A stretch of DNA of 64,000 bases from assembly GCA_009602735.1 (NCBI GenBank), contig WELA01012513.1, positions 568,682 to 632,681 of the forward strand, read 5' to 3'. The notes below the pieces were generated by a model, which saw nothing but the letters and a program-made list of their open reading frames with translations, had not been told where the DNA came from and did not search any database. Shown in pieces: positions 11,567-23,754 of the stretch. This DNA is from Mesotaenium endlicherianum. Its lineage: Eukaryota; Streptophyta; Zygnematophyceae; Zygnematales; Mesotaeniaceae. Position numbers and translations under genes: made by a program. Each line of letters begins with the position of its first letter. Positions within the stretch are counted from its first letter, which is position 1.

Positions 11567-13243
11567 ATGGCGCCCACCACACAAAAGGAGGACAGAAAGC
11601 GCAAGGCAGAAGAAGCCAGGAGGACAATGGAGCAATACCAGAAGGAGCTGGCGGCGACGTCCCTCACCAGGAGAGAACAAGAAAGGGTCCGCAAACAACA
11701 AGAGGCGGCAGAAGAGGCACAGAGGAAGAAGGATCAGGAAGCGGAAAACCTCAGGAAGGCTGAGGAGGAGAGACAGAAGAAACAGCAAGAAGAAGCGGCA
11801 GCGGCAGAAGAGGAGAAAAGAAAAAAGATTGAAGCGGACAGACAGAAGAGCTTGGCCACTTACAGGTATACTGTGGTGGGTGGCCAAAACTTCGATAACC
11901 TGAAGGAAGCATTGCTGGCAGCCCAGGAGATCAACAGGCTGGAACAGACAACACTGCTACAGAAGGAAGGAGCTACAGCACTGGACAGGTACATCGAGAC
12001 ACACACCGGCGTGGTCCTTTACGAAGATTATGCTAAGATGGTGGGCTATACAGCAGAGCAGGCCCGGTATCTCGCAGATGATTCAGAGGACAAGCCGGTC
12101 CCCATACCGGGAATAGTGGGAGATCAGAGACTCATCCGGATGGTGAGCATGCGGCCCGATAGCTTTAAGGATACGGTATTCTACCTCACACTCCTGCCAG
12201 CTTACAATGAAGTTGAGAGAAGGAGCTGGGAGTACTTGGCCAGGGAAGCAGGACAGCAGATGTTCTCTCCCCACTGGTTCCCGTGTAAACTGAGGAAGGC
12301 TGAGCACGGACCCCAGTACTACCAGCAGCCAACAGACTGGAGGTGGATGACCGTCACAAATAAGAAGCAGGAGTGTGACCGAGCCCAACCGGATGACTTC
12401 CACTATGGCCTAGACGGCTATCTCATCCTACCACCTCACATTGCCCCTTGGGACCCCAGGCTGAATGGATGCCTGAGCAATATGAATGCAGAGACCAAGG
12501 AACATAGGAGGAGGGGAAGAGACTACTTCTCTAAGGGAAAGCATGCCTTTGTCAAATGGGCAAAGAATGCAGGCCGGATAGATATCAGCAGGCTGAAGGC
12601 CAAGCAACCTCCAGCGCGCCCTAAGAAAGGGAGGTCGGTAGACTACTCCATGTCTACTAGGGAGCAGGACGACTTAGTGGACGAGACCCCTACTCTCTCC
12701 GAGGAGGAGGATGAGGAGGCTGAGGAAGAAGAACAGGGCAGAGGAGAAGCATCAGCAGCAGGTACTCAGGATACCCAGGGACAGGTAGGGGCGCTTCTTA
12801 AAGAACCACGATCAGGTGTTTGGAATGTGATCCCCGTTATGGCGACTACTGGACCCCGCGCTCGCTCCCACAGCCCACCTGCCCAAGCAGGGGAAGAAGC
12901 TGATCTGACTGTATTGGGCAGCAGACACAGGCAGAAATCCCCAGAGGACAGGGGTGCCAGAAGAGGGACACGCGGGTGGGCCAGAGGTATGCCAGCCTCC
13001 CCCTCCGCTCAGGGGCATGTACCTCTAGCCAATGTATTTCAGCATCCTACTGGAATGCCTGTCTATGTGGGCATCAACACCCAAGTGGTTGAAGAGCAGG
13101 CTACCATCCTTCGTTCTCCTCGAGGTCCAACTTTAGAGCAAACCGGGTTCTTTAGAAGGCCAGCTGACAGACCTAGAGGGCTGTCCAGATCTAGGTCCAG
13201 ATCTCCGTCCCCTGATCCTGAAGCCCCAGGAACCACCCCTTAA
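11567..13243 (+). CDS. Element A third ORF, unrecognised accessory protein
   Basis: 558 codons from the ATG at 11567; an in-frame ATG at 11558 is an alternative start. Residues 1-98 are extremely rich in Lys, Arg, Glu, Gln and Ala with no proline run, as expected of a long coiled coil or single alpha helix. Residues about 99-335 form a compositionally normal region with conserved blocks (GVVLYEDYAKMVGYTAEQA, PVPIPGIVGDQRLIRMV, AYNEVERRS, LILPPHIAPWDPRLNG, YFSKGKHAFVKWAK). Basic, nuclear-localisation-like sequence (KQPPARPKKGRS) follows, then an acidic stretch (about 370-390) and an RS-rich tail (SRSRSRSPSPDPEAP). No signal peptide or membrane helix is visible, so it does not look like an envelope protein. 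It lies about 270 bases after pol and is recognisable again in elements E and F. The function is unknown; an RNA-binding or chromatin-binding partner would be guesswork. Confidence 0.85.
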   Translation: MAPTTQKEDRKRKAEEARRTMEQYQKELAATSLTRREQERVRKQQEAAEEAQRKKDQEAENLRKAEEERQKKQQEEAAAAEEEKRKKIEADRQKSLATYRYTVVGGQNFDNLKEALLAAQEINRLEQTTLLQKEGATALDRYIETHTGVVLYEDYAKMVGYTAEQARYLADDSEDKPVPIPGIVGDQRLIRMVSMRPDSFKDTVFYLTLLPAYNEVERRSWEYLAREAGQQMFSPHWFPCKLRKAEHGPQYYQQPTDWRWMTVTNKKQECDRAQPDDFHYGLDGYLILPPHIAPWDPRLNGCLSNMNAETKEHRRRGRDYFSKGKHAFVKWAKNAGRIDISRLKAKQPPARPKKGRSVDYSMSTREQDDLVDETPTLSEEEDEEAEEEEQGRGEASAAGTQDTQGQVGALLKEPRSGVWNVIPVMATTGPRARSHSPPAQAGEEADLTVLGSRHRQKSPEDRGARRGTRGWARGMPASPSAQGHVPLANVFQHPTGMPVYVGINTQVVEEQATILRSPRGPTLEQTGFFRRPADRPRGLSRSRSRSPSPDPEAPGTTP

Positions 13244-13321
13244 GGTGACAGGCTGAAAAGATAGTCAGTAAGGGAGGCTGGTCAGGGTCAGTTTCTTTAT
13301 TTAAAGCTTTTGCAGTTTAAT

Positions 13322-13355
13322 GTTGTCGAGGCGACAACAAGTTAAGTTGGAGGGA
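13322..13355 (+). promoter_or_regulatory. Element A hairpin and polypurine tract
   Basis: GTTGTCG-AGG-CGACAAC (13322-13338) can form a perfect 7-bp stem with a 3-base loop. It is followed by the purine-rich tract AAGTTGGAGGGA (13344-13355), which ends one base before the right LTR and is where plus-strand DNA synthesis is primed in this family. The hairpin recurs at the same place in elements F and E. Confidence 0.6.
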
Positions 13356-13356
13356 T

Positions 13357-14101
13357 TGTAATGAATCAGTATATTAGTAGATATAATATTCATTTAAATA
13401 TAATAGTTAATTTAGTTCAGCCTGCTGAACTTTAGTTAGTAGTCAGTCTGCTGAACTTTAGTTAATAATCAGTCTGCTGGACTTTGCATAATTATCAGTT
13501 TAATGACTCGGCCAAAAGCAGCAGGCTGAAGTCAACTTAAGTCAGCTTGCTGACACATTCTTTGACAGCCAGCTGACTTCCGTGCTCGGTAGCAGCGAAC
13601 TGCCTTGATATGCATCTAAGTACCACCTGCTAGATGAATGGCCAGATGACATCCCCATGATGGATGGCTATTCGGGATGATGGGAGATGGCGGTGGATTT
13701 GGTTAACCGAGGTCCTACCAACGTGGTTAACTCCCGGGTAGGCGGTGCCATCGCACTGACCGTTGAACAGTAAACTCATTCCATGTACATATGCTAGGCA
13801 TTGCTCTCGAGTTCGGCATTCGGAAACGAGGCCAACTCTCTTGTACAGCTTACTGAGAGAGATCTGAATCCAAGGCGAGAAGCCATTGATACGCACTATC
13901 TTCTAACCGTGCTTATGTATGAGTTTACTGATTTGCATTATTGATGCTAGTTTACTCTCATTTGACTGACGAGTAGTATTCCCTGCTAGTGTATTGTCCT
14001 TTGCCGTTTAACGAGTTAACGGAAATACCATAAAGATTACTTGCTGATATAAAGATCTTTATTAATTGTTAATCGCCTATTTGGTAAGTCGATTCATTTC
14101 A
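13357..14101 (+). repeat. Element A, 3' LTR
   Basis: 745 bp, about a dozen differences from 5257-6001 by eye. It is followed directly by the right copy of the GGTGT target duplication. Confidence 0.95.
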
Positions 14102-14106
14102 GGTGT

Positions 14107-14872
14107 AGTATAAAATCATTGAGATTTGAGGTAAAATGCATTGATTTTGTACAATTTATATTCTTTGGTGTACACTTTCATTGTCGAGGTCTAAGTCAAG
14201 GTTCACAAATACTCTATGACTCCCAAAACGTAAACAGAAACCAATTATGTTGGTTCATGGATATGGAGGACCAAAGGTGTAGTGCTATGCTGCAACATTC
14301 CAAATGGTAGCTAGATATTACCAAAAATTGTGAGAAGTGTAATGAATCTTCAAAGTTTGTGAGTTAAAGTCATGACACGGATGCCACATAACAACAACGG
14401 AGTAACAAATATTTAGTGCTTTGTCGTTTGGCAACAATTTGTAAGTGCCAAAATGAGCTGAGTTAATCGATGCTCGGAGCGCTTGGAAACACTCCTTTGT
14501 CACTATAAAAAAGTTTTCAAGCGAATTCACCCTGATTTTCTAAGTAGAAATTCAGGTGGGATGATATCTCGTTGAGAGAAAAAATATGGATTTTCTAGTG
14601 CGTGGAATGCCACTACTGTACGCGATTACGAGACTATTGGATTCCATATCCCATTACTAGGATTTGGAGATAGAAAACCCACGGTGGGTCTATTCTTAGT
14701 TATACCCAGGTCGAATGTGATAGGTTCCTAATGATTTTTGAATGGATTGTTTAAGACTGTTTTGTGACTCGCACATTTTCAAGTTGGAGTACTTGTTTAG
14801 AATTGCCATGGTGATAACTCATAAATATAATCATACGAAGATGGAAGACATGGGTCTGATTATTGATATCTG
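14107..14872. other. Unannotated spacer
   Basis: About 770 bases of AT-rich sequence that flanked element A's insertion site on the right. No coding frame, LTR or structured repeat was recognised. Confidence 0.5.
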
Positions 14873-15620
14873 CGGGGGCAGGTCAGGCTGAGACCTGAAG
14901 TGTCAACCCGACACACAGAACGGGTACCTGGCCCCCGGCAATTTGGACACTCCTTGGAGCCGTAAACCAGCCGTAAACAAGACGGACAGCCTTCCTCCCT
15001 CCTAGCGCTCTCAGGCCATCCGTTCGCACTGCTCTGCACGGTCAAGCTCGCTGCACGGCTCCTAGTCCACGCCGGTCCAGACAGCAGTTTTGACCAGCTT
15101 TGACCGTGGCTAATTGTACCTGCTCAATCGTACCAGATACAAAAGATTCTCTCTCAAATGGAGACAAGTGCTCCCAAATTTGGCCAGCTTTTTGGCGACT
15201 ATTCCCACGAACGTCAAGATCGTTCATCGAGCGCCTTCGGCCGAAACTAATTAGATCCTCGTGATCTTGCTCATCCGATTGATATCTTTTGTTGGAGCTT
15301 CGAGCGTGTGAACCTTTAGGTCCTGTAGGCTTTCAGACAAGCGATTGACACTTGCCTGCGAGCCACCGTCCACGAATGCGTGAAAGAAGCACTGGGTGCC
15401 TGCCTACACGAATGAAGTCGAGCATGTGAAGAAACGTACGTGCGGGCCTGCATGTGGGCCAGTATAAATGTGCGTGAATGTGTATATGCACACGTGTGTG
15501 TCAAGGCGTGCGATTGATGCGAGATGATGCGAGCGTGAAAAGATGTCTTCCATTGTTCATGACGTGATATTCTCACGATCATACATTTGGCATCATTGAA
15601 TGCGCCATACTTTGAAAAAA
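14873..15620 (-). repeat. Unknown interspersed repeat, copy 1 (inverted)
   Basis: About 750 bases whose reverse complement matches 34447-35195 clearly along most of its length. Examples are the shared block GGCGACTATTCCCACGAACG (plus strand here, reverse complement there) and the terminal block around CAGGTCAGGCTGAGACCTGA. Both copies abut a (GA/CT)n array at the same end. No LTR, inverted termini or target duplication was found and no protein is recognisable, so the class is unknown. Confidence 0.6.
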
Positions 15621-16660
<1,040 letters not shown>

Positions 16661-16713
16661 CTTATATTACCCCGATAAGATGTCATCAAAGCAGCCACGT
16701 GAAAGGTCATTGG

Positions 16714-17458
16714 TGTAAGGTCATAAGATTATTAAGTGCATTTTTGAGTCATTTAGATTAATATTTAGAATGCATAGAGTTGTAGAGTGCATTTTTGTGG
16801 TCATTTTGATATAAAGTTCATCGAATTTGGTCAAGTATTGAGAGAGTTATGGATTTCCGAAGTTTAATCGATTTTGAGGTCGGTTCACAACTGTCCTTAA
16901 TTCGCGGTGAGCGCAACCGTCGGATTGACCGACAGCGTCGAGCGATCTGGCCCGTTAGAGTAGACTCGAACCTTCACGTAGCTTCGGTTGACGCGGAGTG
17001 CCGACTAGGTTGATTTACCTAGAAGTTTCGGTTTAGCCTAGCGCGCCTAAATAGAATATTCTAGTAATGTCGATGCATGTATGTGGACGTCAATTTGGCC
17101 CGACACGTCAGATGAGACTGAGCTGGTCTACTCACGAATATTCTGGAAGGGACGATTTGACGAACACTTAGAAAAATCCGTAGCTTCCTCCTAGAGAGGA
17201 GCACTTAGGCAGAAAACTATAAAGAGGCATAACTTCTTCATTTCTTATGAGTTTTTCACTTCTGTAAATTTCTACGGGTTTGTAATGACAAGGCCTTCCA
17301 TCCTACATCACTTGTGAGCAGTTTCTTGCTACTCAAAATGTTTGAGTAATTTTCCTAAGCTTTCTTGGTGACGTGCCGCTGCACTCTTTAGTGTGATTGC
17401 AACTAGTTCCTTTCCTCGTGAGTCACTACGCTTCCACTAGGGCATTTTGCCCCTGTCA
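16714..17458 (+). repeat. Element B, 5' LTR
   Basis: Begins TGTAAGGTCATAAG and ends CCCCTGTCA. The pair at 22068-22810 begins TGTATGGTCATAGG. It contains the element's promoter region by family precedent. Confidence 0.9.
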
Positions 17459-17495
17459 TCTGGTATTGGAGCTGGGCTAGTTTGCATATTATATT

Positions 17496-18460
17496 ATGGA
17501 GTCGAAGCCGGCAGGTGGAGGAGGCGAACATGTCGAGCATGATGAGCGCGCGGGGCAACAGGCAGCACCAATAATGACTAGAGAGCAACAAGAGATGCAG
17601 GCGATGCTAAGGCAAACGGAAAATGCAATTGGAGGAGAAGTCTACGCCCAATTTCAACAAAAATATAAGCGCGGTGGTGGAGAGAATGGTGCGAGTTGTT
17701 GTTGGGAATGCCGCTTTGACAAGTTCGGCACCTGAACCTGTTGTACCACCAATCCATGTTAATCTAGTGGTGCAACCAGTTATTCCACCCACATCGGGAG
17801 TGCGTGCGCCTAAGCCTGAAGTGTATACTGGAGAGCGTGGATCGCAGCTGTTCATTAATGGATTTTTGGAGTGAAGAAGTTTATGGAGTATTCTGCGCTC
17901 TTATCCGACAGGCAAGTCGCCTTTGTCACAACTTTGCTGCAGAAGAGTGCTGGAGCTTGGTATAAACGAGAAGAGCAACTGTCTGGAGTTCCTGATACTG
18001 TTGATCAACTATTTGAAGGCTTGAAGAGGTAATTTCAACCTATAGCACCCGAGGCTACTGCTCGAGATCTATTGGTGCGCCTTCGTCAACGAGGGAGTGT
18101 TCAGGAGTATGTATCGCGCTTCAACAAGCTGGTGCTTCAATGTCCATCCATGCACGAGTCAAAGATGATGGACAAGCTCAAGAGGGGACTCAAGCCAATT
18201 GCGGCCAAGGAAGTGGCGCTCAAGGACCCTACCAGTCTTGGAGAAATGATGGCAGTGAGGCAGCCACAACTTTGGAGGATATTGACACTTTGGATCTCAA
18301 GCGCCAAGCACGAGTGTTCAAGGACCAGTACCTATGGACTTGGAACTTGTTCAGTACCAGCGCAGGAAGCAGAATTTTTAGCCGAGAGGACCCTGCTATA
18401 ATTGTGGCAAGCTTGGACATCTGGCTCGAGACTGTCATGTGAAGGCGAAGCATCCTCAAC
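17496..18460 (+). pseudogene. Element B gag remnant
   Basis: Starts 24 bases after the primer site with an ATG and is recognisable as Gag by a capsid-like block (LLVRLRQRGSVQEYVSRFNK) and by a CCHC zinc knuckle (CYNCGKLGHLARDCH, near 18395-18440). Not intact. Confidence 0.75.
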
Positions 18461-18589
18461 AGCGGGAAAAAGGAGGACGCCAGTGAGTCGTTCTGGGGTG
18501 TCTACTGGCGTGAAGACGAGAACTCACAACTGGTTATCCCCAGGAGCCAGCCGAGAAGCAAAGAACGAGACGTTGACAAGCCTATCATC

Positions 18590-21500
18590 GTGGAAGGAGT
18601 AGTCGACGGCAACAAGGCAAAGTGTATGATCGACAGTGGCGCAAGTGCAAACTTTGTGCACAAGGAGCTGGTGAAAGAGTGGCAAATCCTTGTGCAGAAG
18701 CATTATGAGCCTAAGGAGGCAATTTTGGCAAATAGGCAGAGACTCAAGTGTGGTGCACCTACGAAAGCTATTCACGTGAAGTAGCGGGGCACCAAAGTAA
18801 TGAAATTCTGGAGCAGGCAGAGCTTGGTCACCATGAGGTGATATTGGGCCGACCATGGCTAAGAAAAGCCAACCCTCAAGTGCACTGGAGTACAAACCAA
18901 GTGAAAGTCCAAGGCCGTGATGGTCGAATAGAGACAGCGAAACAGGTGGAGGTAGTTACGACCACGAGTAATTTTCTTCTGTCGAACCTGCAAGTTAAGA
19001 AGCTATGCAGGACGAATCAGGTGAAGGAGATGTACCTTGTTTTGGTGGCCCTGGCCAGGTCATCAGATGGAGCAAGCGTGAATCCTAACAGCCTGGGCGA
19101 ATGTACATCGCCAAAGGAGCAAGTAGTGGTGTCTGATCCCCTTGCTCAGAAGGATCAGAGCCCAACTGCTCAAGAGAAGAAGCCCGCTGAGATGCCTGCC
19201 CAAATTGAGGCGCAGTTGGAGAAGTTCAAGTGCGTTTTTCCTGAGGAGCTACCTGCAGGATTACCTCCACAGAGAGCTATGGAGCACAAGATCGAGTTGG
19301 AACCAGAGAGCAAGCCACCAGTGAGACCCGCCTATCGACAATCGTTTGCGGAGTTGGATGAGTTGAAGAAGCAGCTGACAGAGTTGTTGGAGAAGGGATT
19401 CATCCAACCCAGCGAGTCTCCATTTGCAGCGCCAGTCTTATTTGTGAAGAAGAAAGATGGGACTATGAGGATGTGTGTCGACTACCGGGCACTCAACAAG
19501 GTCACCGTCAAGAACAGGTACCCACTTCCACGAGTGGACGAGTTAATTGACAGGCTTGTCGGGGCGAAGTATTTCTCGAAGATCGACTTGAGGATGGCTA
19601 TCACCAGGTACGGATTGCGGAAGGAGACGTTCAGAAGACTGCTTTCATGACTCGCTATGGTTTGTTCAAGTTCACAGCCATGCCATTTGGGTTGACTAAT
19701 GCACTTGCTACACATGGGACTCATGAATAGTATCTTCAGACCCTATTTGGACCAGTTTGTGGTGGTATTTTTGGACAACATCTTGATCTATTCGAAGACC
19801 TTGGAAGAGCATGTGGAGCATCTGAGGAAGGTGTTGGAGGTCTTGAGAGATCAGAAGCTGTATGGGAAGATGAGCAAGTGCGACTTCTGTCTCAAGGAAG
19901 TCGAGTTTCTTGGACACATAGTGGGAGCTGAAGGAGTCAAGGTGGAGCAGAAGAAGGTGCAAGCAGTCAGAGATTGGCCGGTACGTGCTGATATTCATCA
20001 ACTCAGGAGTTTCCTCGGCATGGCAAATTATTATCGACGCTTCATTGAAGGATTTGCCAAGGTGTGTGCGCCGCTCACGGACATGTTAAAGAAGCAAGAG
20101 AAGTGGCTATGGGGTGACAAGGAGCAGCAAGCCTTTGAGAAGATTAAGTAGTTGTTGACACAGGCACCTGTATTGGCAATTGCCAGTCCAGAGCTTCCTT
20201 TCACCATCATCACGAACGCATCAAATTTCGCAGTGGGCGCCATTCTTTTCCAGGACCAGGATAAAGGATTGCAACCTGTGGCATATGAGAGCAAGAAGTT
20301 GAGTCTCGCTGAGCAGAATTATGCAGCACACGAGCGGGAGATGTTAGCTATTATCTAGGCTTTGAGGATTTGGCGATGTTATGTGGACGACCGGAAGGTG
20401 TTCGTCAAGACCGACCACAAGAGCTTGGAGAAGTTTATGACGCAGCCAACATTGACACCAAGACAAGCAAGGTGGATGGAGTTTCTGCTACAATTCGACC
20501 ACAAGATTGAGTACTTTCCTGGAAAGATCAACCCTTCAGACGCTCTATCTAGGAGGTGTGACCTTGCAGCTGTCTTAGTCATCAAGGAGAGTATGGACTT
20601 CAAGGAGAAGCTTCAGAGAGGTTATGAGGAGGACCCAGAATTTGCTTATAGTGGAGCAGCTGAGTTCAACTCGAGTATGCAGAAGAAGGACGGCATATGG
20701 TATTATGGTGATTCCAACAGAGTGGTGGTACCTGACATCAAGGAGCTACGAGTCTTACTACTTGCGGAGTATCATGACTGCTTATATGCTGGACACTTTG
20801 GAAGCGAGAACACGGCAAGCATGCTGAAGCAGGAATACTACTGGAGAAATATGGATAAGGACATCGAGGAGTGGATCAGGAGTTGCGATGCGTGCCAAAG
20901 AAACAAGACACCAAATCAAAAGAAGGGAGGTACATTGCAACCCCTGCCTATTCTAGAGTATCCTTGGAAGCAGATTGCTATGGACTTCATCACGTCATTA
21001 CCAGTGAGTGGTCAAGGACACGATGCAGTTTGGGTTGTGTCTGATTGGCTCAGCAAGATGGCTCACTTCATTCCCATGAAGGAGACTTGTACGGCAGCAG
21101 ATGTAGCACGGCTATTCTTTAATCATATTTTTAGACTACATGGGTTGCCAAAGGTGATTGTTTCAGACCGGGATCCAAGATTTTCTAGCAACTTTTGGCA
21201 GTCATTGTTTACTTTGATGGGGACCAAGCTGAGTATGAGCACTTCCTATCATCCTCAGACAGACGGGCAGAGTGAGAGGCTCAACAGAACTCTGCAAGAG
21301 GTGCTCAGGAGTTTTACTACGGAGGACCCTTCAGAGTGGGACAAGAAGCTGCCAGGGTTGGAGTTTGCCTACAACAACGGAATGCAGGGATCCACCAAGC
21401 AGTCACCATTTGCTATGGTTTATGGGAGAAAAGTATATCATCCAGGGAATATTTTGTTGGAGAAGGCCAAGGAGACTCAGGTTTCCACTACACAAGCTTT

Positions 21501-22050
21501 TATGGAGCAGATGGCCAAGACTTGGGACATGGCAAAGACTTGTATTTGGAAGGCACAGGAAGAGCAAGTCAAGCATGCTAACAAGCACAGGAGGGAAGTG
21601 ACATTTCATACGGGTGACAAAGTACTCTTGTCAACAGAGAATCTACCTTTCACGAGCAAGAGGAAACTACGCGCACGGTTCACAGGTGCATTTTTGGTGC
21701 TGAAGCAGGTAAATTCAATGGCCTACATATTAGAACTTCCTTCACACTGGGGTATACATGATGTGTTCCATGTCAGTTACCTGCGGCCATACGTTGACCC
21801 AAATGAAGGACATTCAAGACGACTACCTACACCGCCACCACCGGTTGAGATCGATGATGTATTGGAGTATGAAGTGGAGGCGATTGTCGGCGATCGACGA
21901 GTCAAGCAAGATCAACAACTTGTTCAAGAGTATCTGGTCAAGTGAAAAGGCTACCATGCGGACGACAACACTTGGGAGTCGGATGCCAAGATGACTCATT
22001 GTAAGAGTAAGTTGAGACGTTATCTGCAGAATGCGTCGAGGACGTCGCAT
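18590..22050 (+). pseudogene. Element B pol remnant with chromodomain
   Basis: Recognisable in order: protease (IDSGASANFVHKEL), reverse transcriptase ([20 protein letters not shown]), RNase H (FVKTDHKSLEKFM), integrase zinc finger (CDACQRNK) and catalytic core (VSDRDPRF, HPQTDGQSERLNRTLQE), a GPF/Y-like segment (LRARFTGAFLVLKQVNSMAY), and a C-terminal chromodomain (VLEYEVEAIVGDRR then YHADDNTWE). The frame is broken in several places. The integrase region is the best-preserved part, with one open stretch of more than 500 codons at 20362-21945. Confidence 0.88.
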
Positions 22051-22067
22051 CTTGAGAAGGGTGATGA

Positions 22068-22810
22068 TGTATGGTCATAGGAGTATTAAGTGCATTTTTG
22101 AGTCATTTAGATTTATGTTTTGAATGCATAGAAATGTAGAGTGCATTTTTGTGGTCATTTTGATACAAAGTTCATGGAATTTGGTCAAGAATTGAAAGAG
22201 TTATGGATTTCCGAGGTTTAATCGATTTTGAGGTCGGTTGACGACTATCCTTAATTCGTGGTGAGCGCGACCGTTGGATTGACCGACAGCGTCGAGCGAT
22301 CTGGCCCGTTAGAGTGAACTCGAACCTTTACGTAGTTCGGCTGACGCGGAGTGCCGACTAGGTTGATTTACCTAGAAGTTTCGATTTAGCCTAGCCCGCC
22401 TAAATAGAATATTCTAGTAATGTCGATGCATGTATGTGGACGTCAATTCGGCCCGACACGTCAGATGAGACTGATCTGGCCTACTCACGAATATTCTGGA
22501 AGGGACAATTTGACAAACACTAAGGAAATTTCGTAGCTTCCTTCTAGAGAGAAGCACTGAGGCAGAAAACTTTTAAGAGGCATAACTTCTTCATTTCTTA
22601 TGAGTTTTTCACTTCTGTAAATTTCTACGGGTTTGTAATGACAAGGCCTTCCATCCTACATCACTTGTGAGCAGTTTCTTGCTACTCAATATGTTGAGTA
22701 ATTTTCCTAAGCTTTCTTGGTGATGTGCCGCTGCACTCTTTAGTATGATTGCAACTAGTTACTTTCCTCGTGAGTCACTACGCTTCCACTAGGGCACTCT
22801 GCCCCTTTCA
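22068..22810 (+). repeat. Element B, 3' LTR
   Basis: 743 bp, preceded by a purine tract (GAGAAGGGTGATGA) and followed by the right ATTGG target duplication. Confidence 0.9.
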
Positions 22811-23017
22811 ATTGGCTACTCTAAAAGGAGAGTTAGGGTCTTGGAAGAGGTGACCAAGGAGGAGTTCAAATATGAATAGGCTTGTAATTCTCTGCAATGG
22901 GGCATCTTACGTTAGCTTCAGGAAGGTGTTGAAATTAGAAACAAAACTTTCTCAAAGGCAAACTCGAGAGAAGATAATAATTGATCAAAGAGAGTTGGTG
23001 ACTTCAAAGAGCAATCA

Positions 23018-23749
23018 TGTAATGAATCAGTATACTGGATAGATATAATATTCATTTAAATCTAATAGTTAAGTTAGTTCAGCCTGTTGAACTTTAGTTA
23101 ATATTAAGTTTGCTGGATATTTGATACTTAATTGAATGACTCAGCCGAGAGCAGCAGGCTGTAGTCAATTAGGACAGCCTGTTTACTTGGGTCAGCTTGC
23201 TGACACATTCTTTGACAGTTAGGTGGCTGTCGTACTCGGCAGCAGCGAACTGCCTAGCTATGCATCTAAGTTTGGTGTGTTAAATGAGTGGCCAGATGAC
23301 ACCTCTAAGGTGGATGGCGATTCGGGATGATGAGAGATGGCTGTGGATTTGGTTAGCCGAGGTTTTACCAACGTGGTTAACTCCCGGGTAGGCGGTGCCA
23401 TCGCACTGGCCGTTGAACAGTAAACTCATTCCATGTACATATGCTAGGTATTGCTCTCGAGTTCGGCATTCGAAAACGAGGCCAATTCACTTGTGCTGCT
23501 TACTAAGAGATATGTGAATCCAAAGCGAGAAGCCATTGATACGCACTGCCTTCTAGCCTTGCTTATGTATGACTTTACAGATTGCATTATTGATGCTAGT
23601 TACTTGCATTTGACTTCAGAGTATTGTGCACTGCTGGTGTATTGTCTTTTGCTGTGTAATCAGTTAACAAAAAATACCATAAAGATTACTCGCTGATATA
23701 AAGATCTTTATTAATTGTTAATTGCCTATTGGTAAGTCGATTCATGTCA
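23018..23749 (+). repeat. Solo LTR of the element A family
   Basis: 732 bp, TGTAATGAATC...GATTCATGTCA, with a perfect flanking duplication AATCA (23013-23017 and 23750-23754). No internal region lies on either side. It is more diverged from element A than A's own LTRs are from each other, so it is older. Confidence 0.9.
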
Positions 23750-23754
23750 AATCA

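Larger units (their letters stand above)
5257..14101 (+). mobile_element. Element A: Ty3/gypsy chromovirus with an extra ORF, looks whole
   Basis: An 8845-bp LTR retrotransposon. Both LTRs are 745 bp, begin TGTAATGAATC and end GATTCATTTCA. The element is flanked by a perfect 5-bp target duplication, GGTGT (5252-5256 and 14102-14106). A primer site resembling the 3' end of plant initiator tRNA-Met follows the left LTR, and a polypurine tract precedes the right LTR. Inside are gag, pol (protease, RT, RNase H, integrase, chromodomain) and a third large ORF. By eye the two LTRs differ at about a dozen positions (roughly 98% identity), so the insertion is recent. If land-plant substitution rates apply this is well under a few million years, but that calibration is uncertain. 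It is the youngest-looking element in the window. Confidence 0.95.
16714..22810 (+). mobile_element. Element B: second Ty3/gypsy chromovirus, broken
   Basis: About 6.1 kb with LTRs at 16714-17458 and 22068-22810, and a perfect target duplication ATTGG (16709-16713 and 22811-22815). TGGTATTGGAGC (17461-17472) is an initiator tRNA-Met-type primer site. Gag and Pol are recognisable but the coding region is broken in several places, so this is a fossil copy. The LTRs are clearly less alike than those of element A, hence an older insertion. It shares no LTR similarity with A and belongs to a different chromovirus family. It landed at the edge of the compound satellite. Confidence 0.93.

Noticed and set aside
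11567-13243. Reading the third ORF as an envelope gene
   Set aside because: No signal peptide, no membrane helix and no cysteine-rich ectodomain; the sequence is highly charged with an RS tail.
5257-14101. CRISPR-like or phage-like organisation
   Set aside because: No short regularly spaced repeats with unique spacers. The repeats are LTRs, and the setting is a plant nuclear genome.
16714-22810. Treating element B's 745-bp LTRs as the same family as element A because of equal length
   Set aside because: The sequences are unrelated from end to end; the equal length is coincidence.
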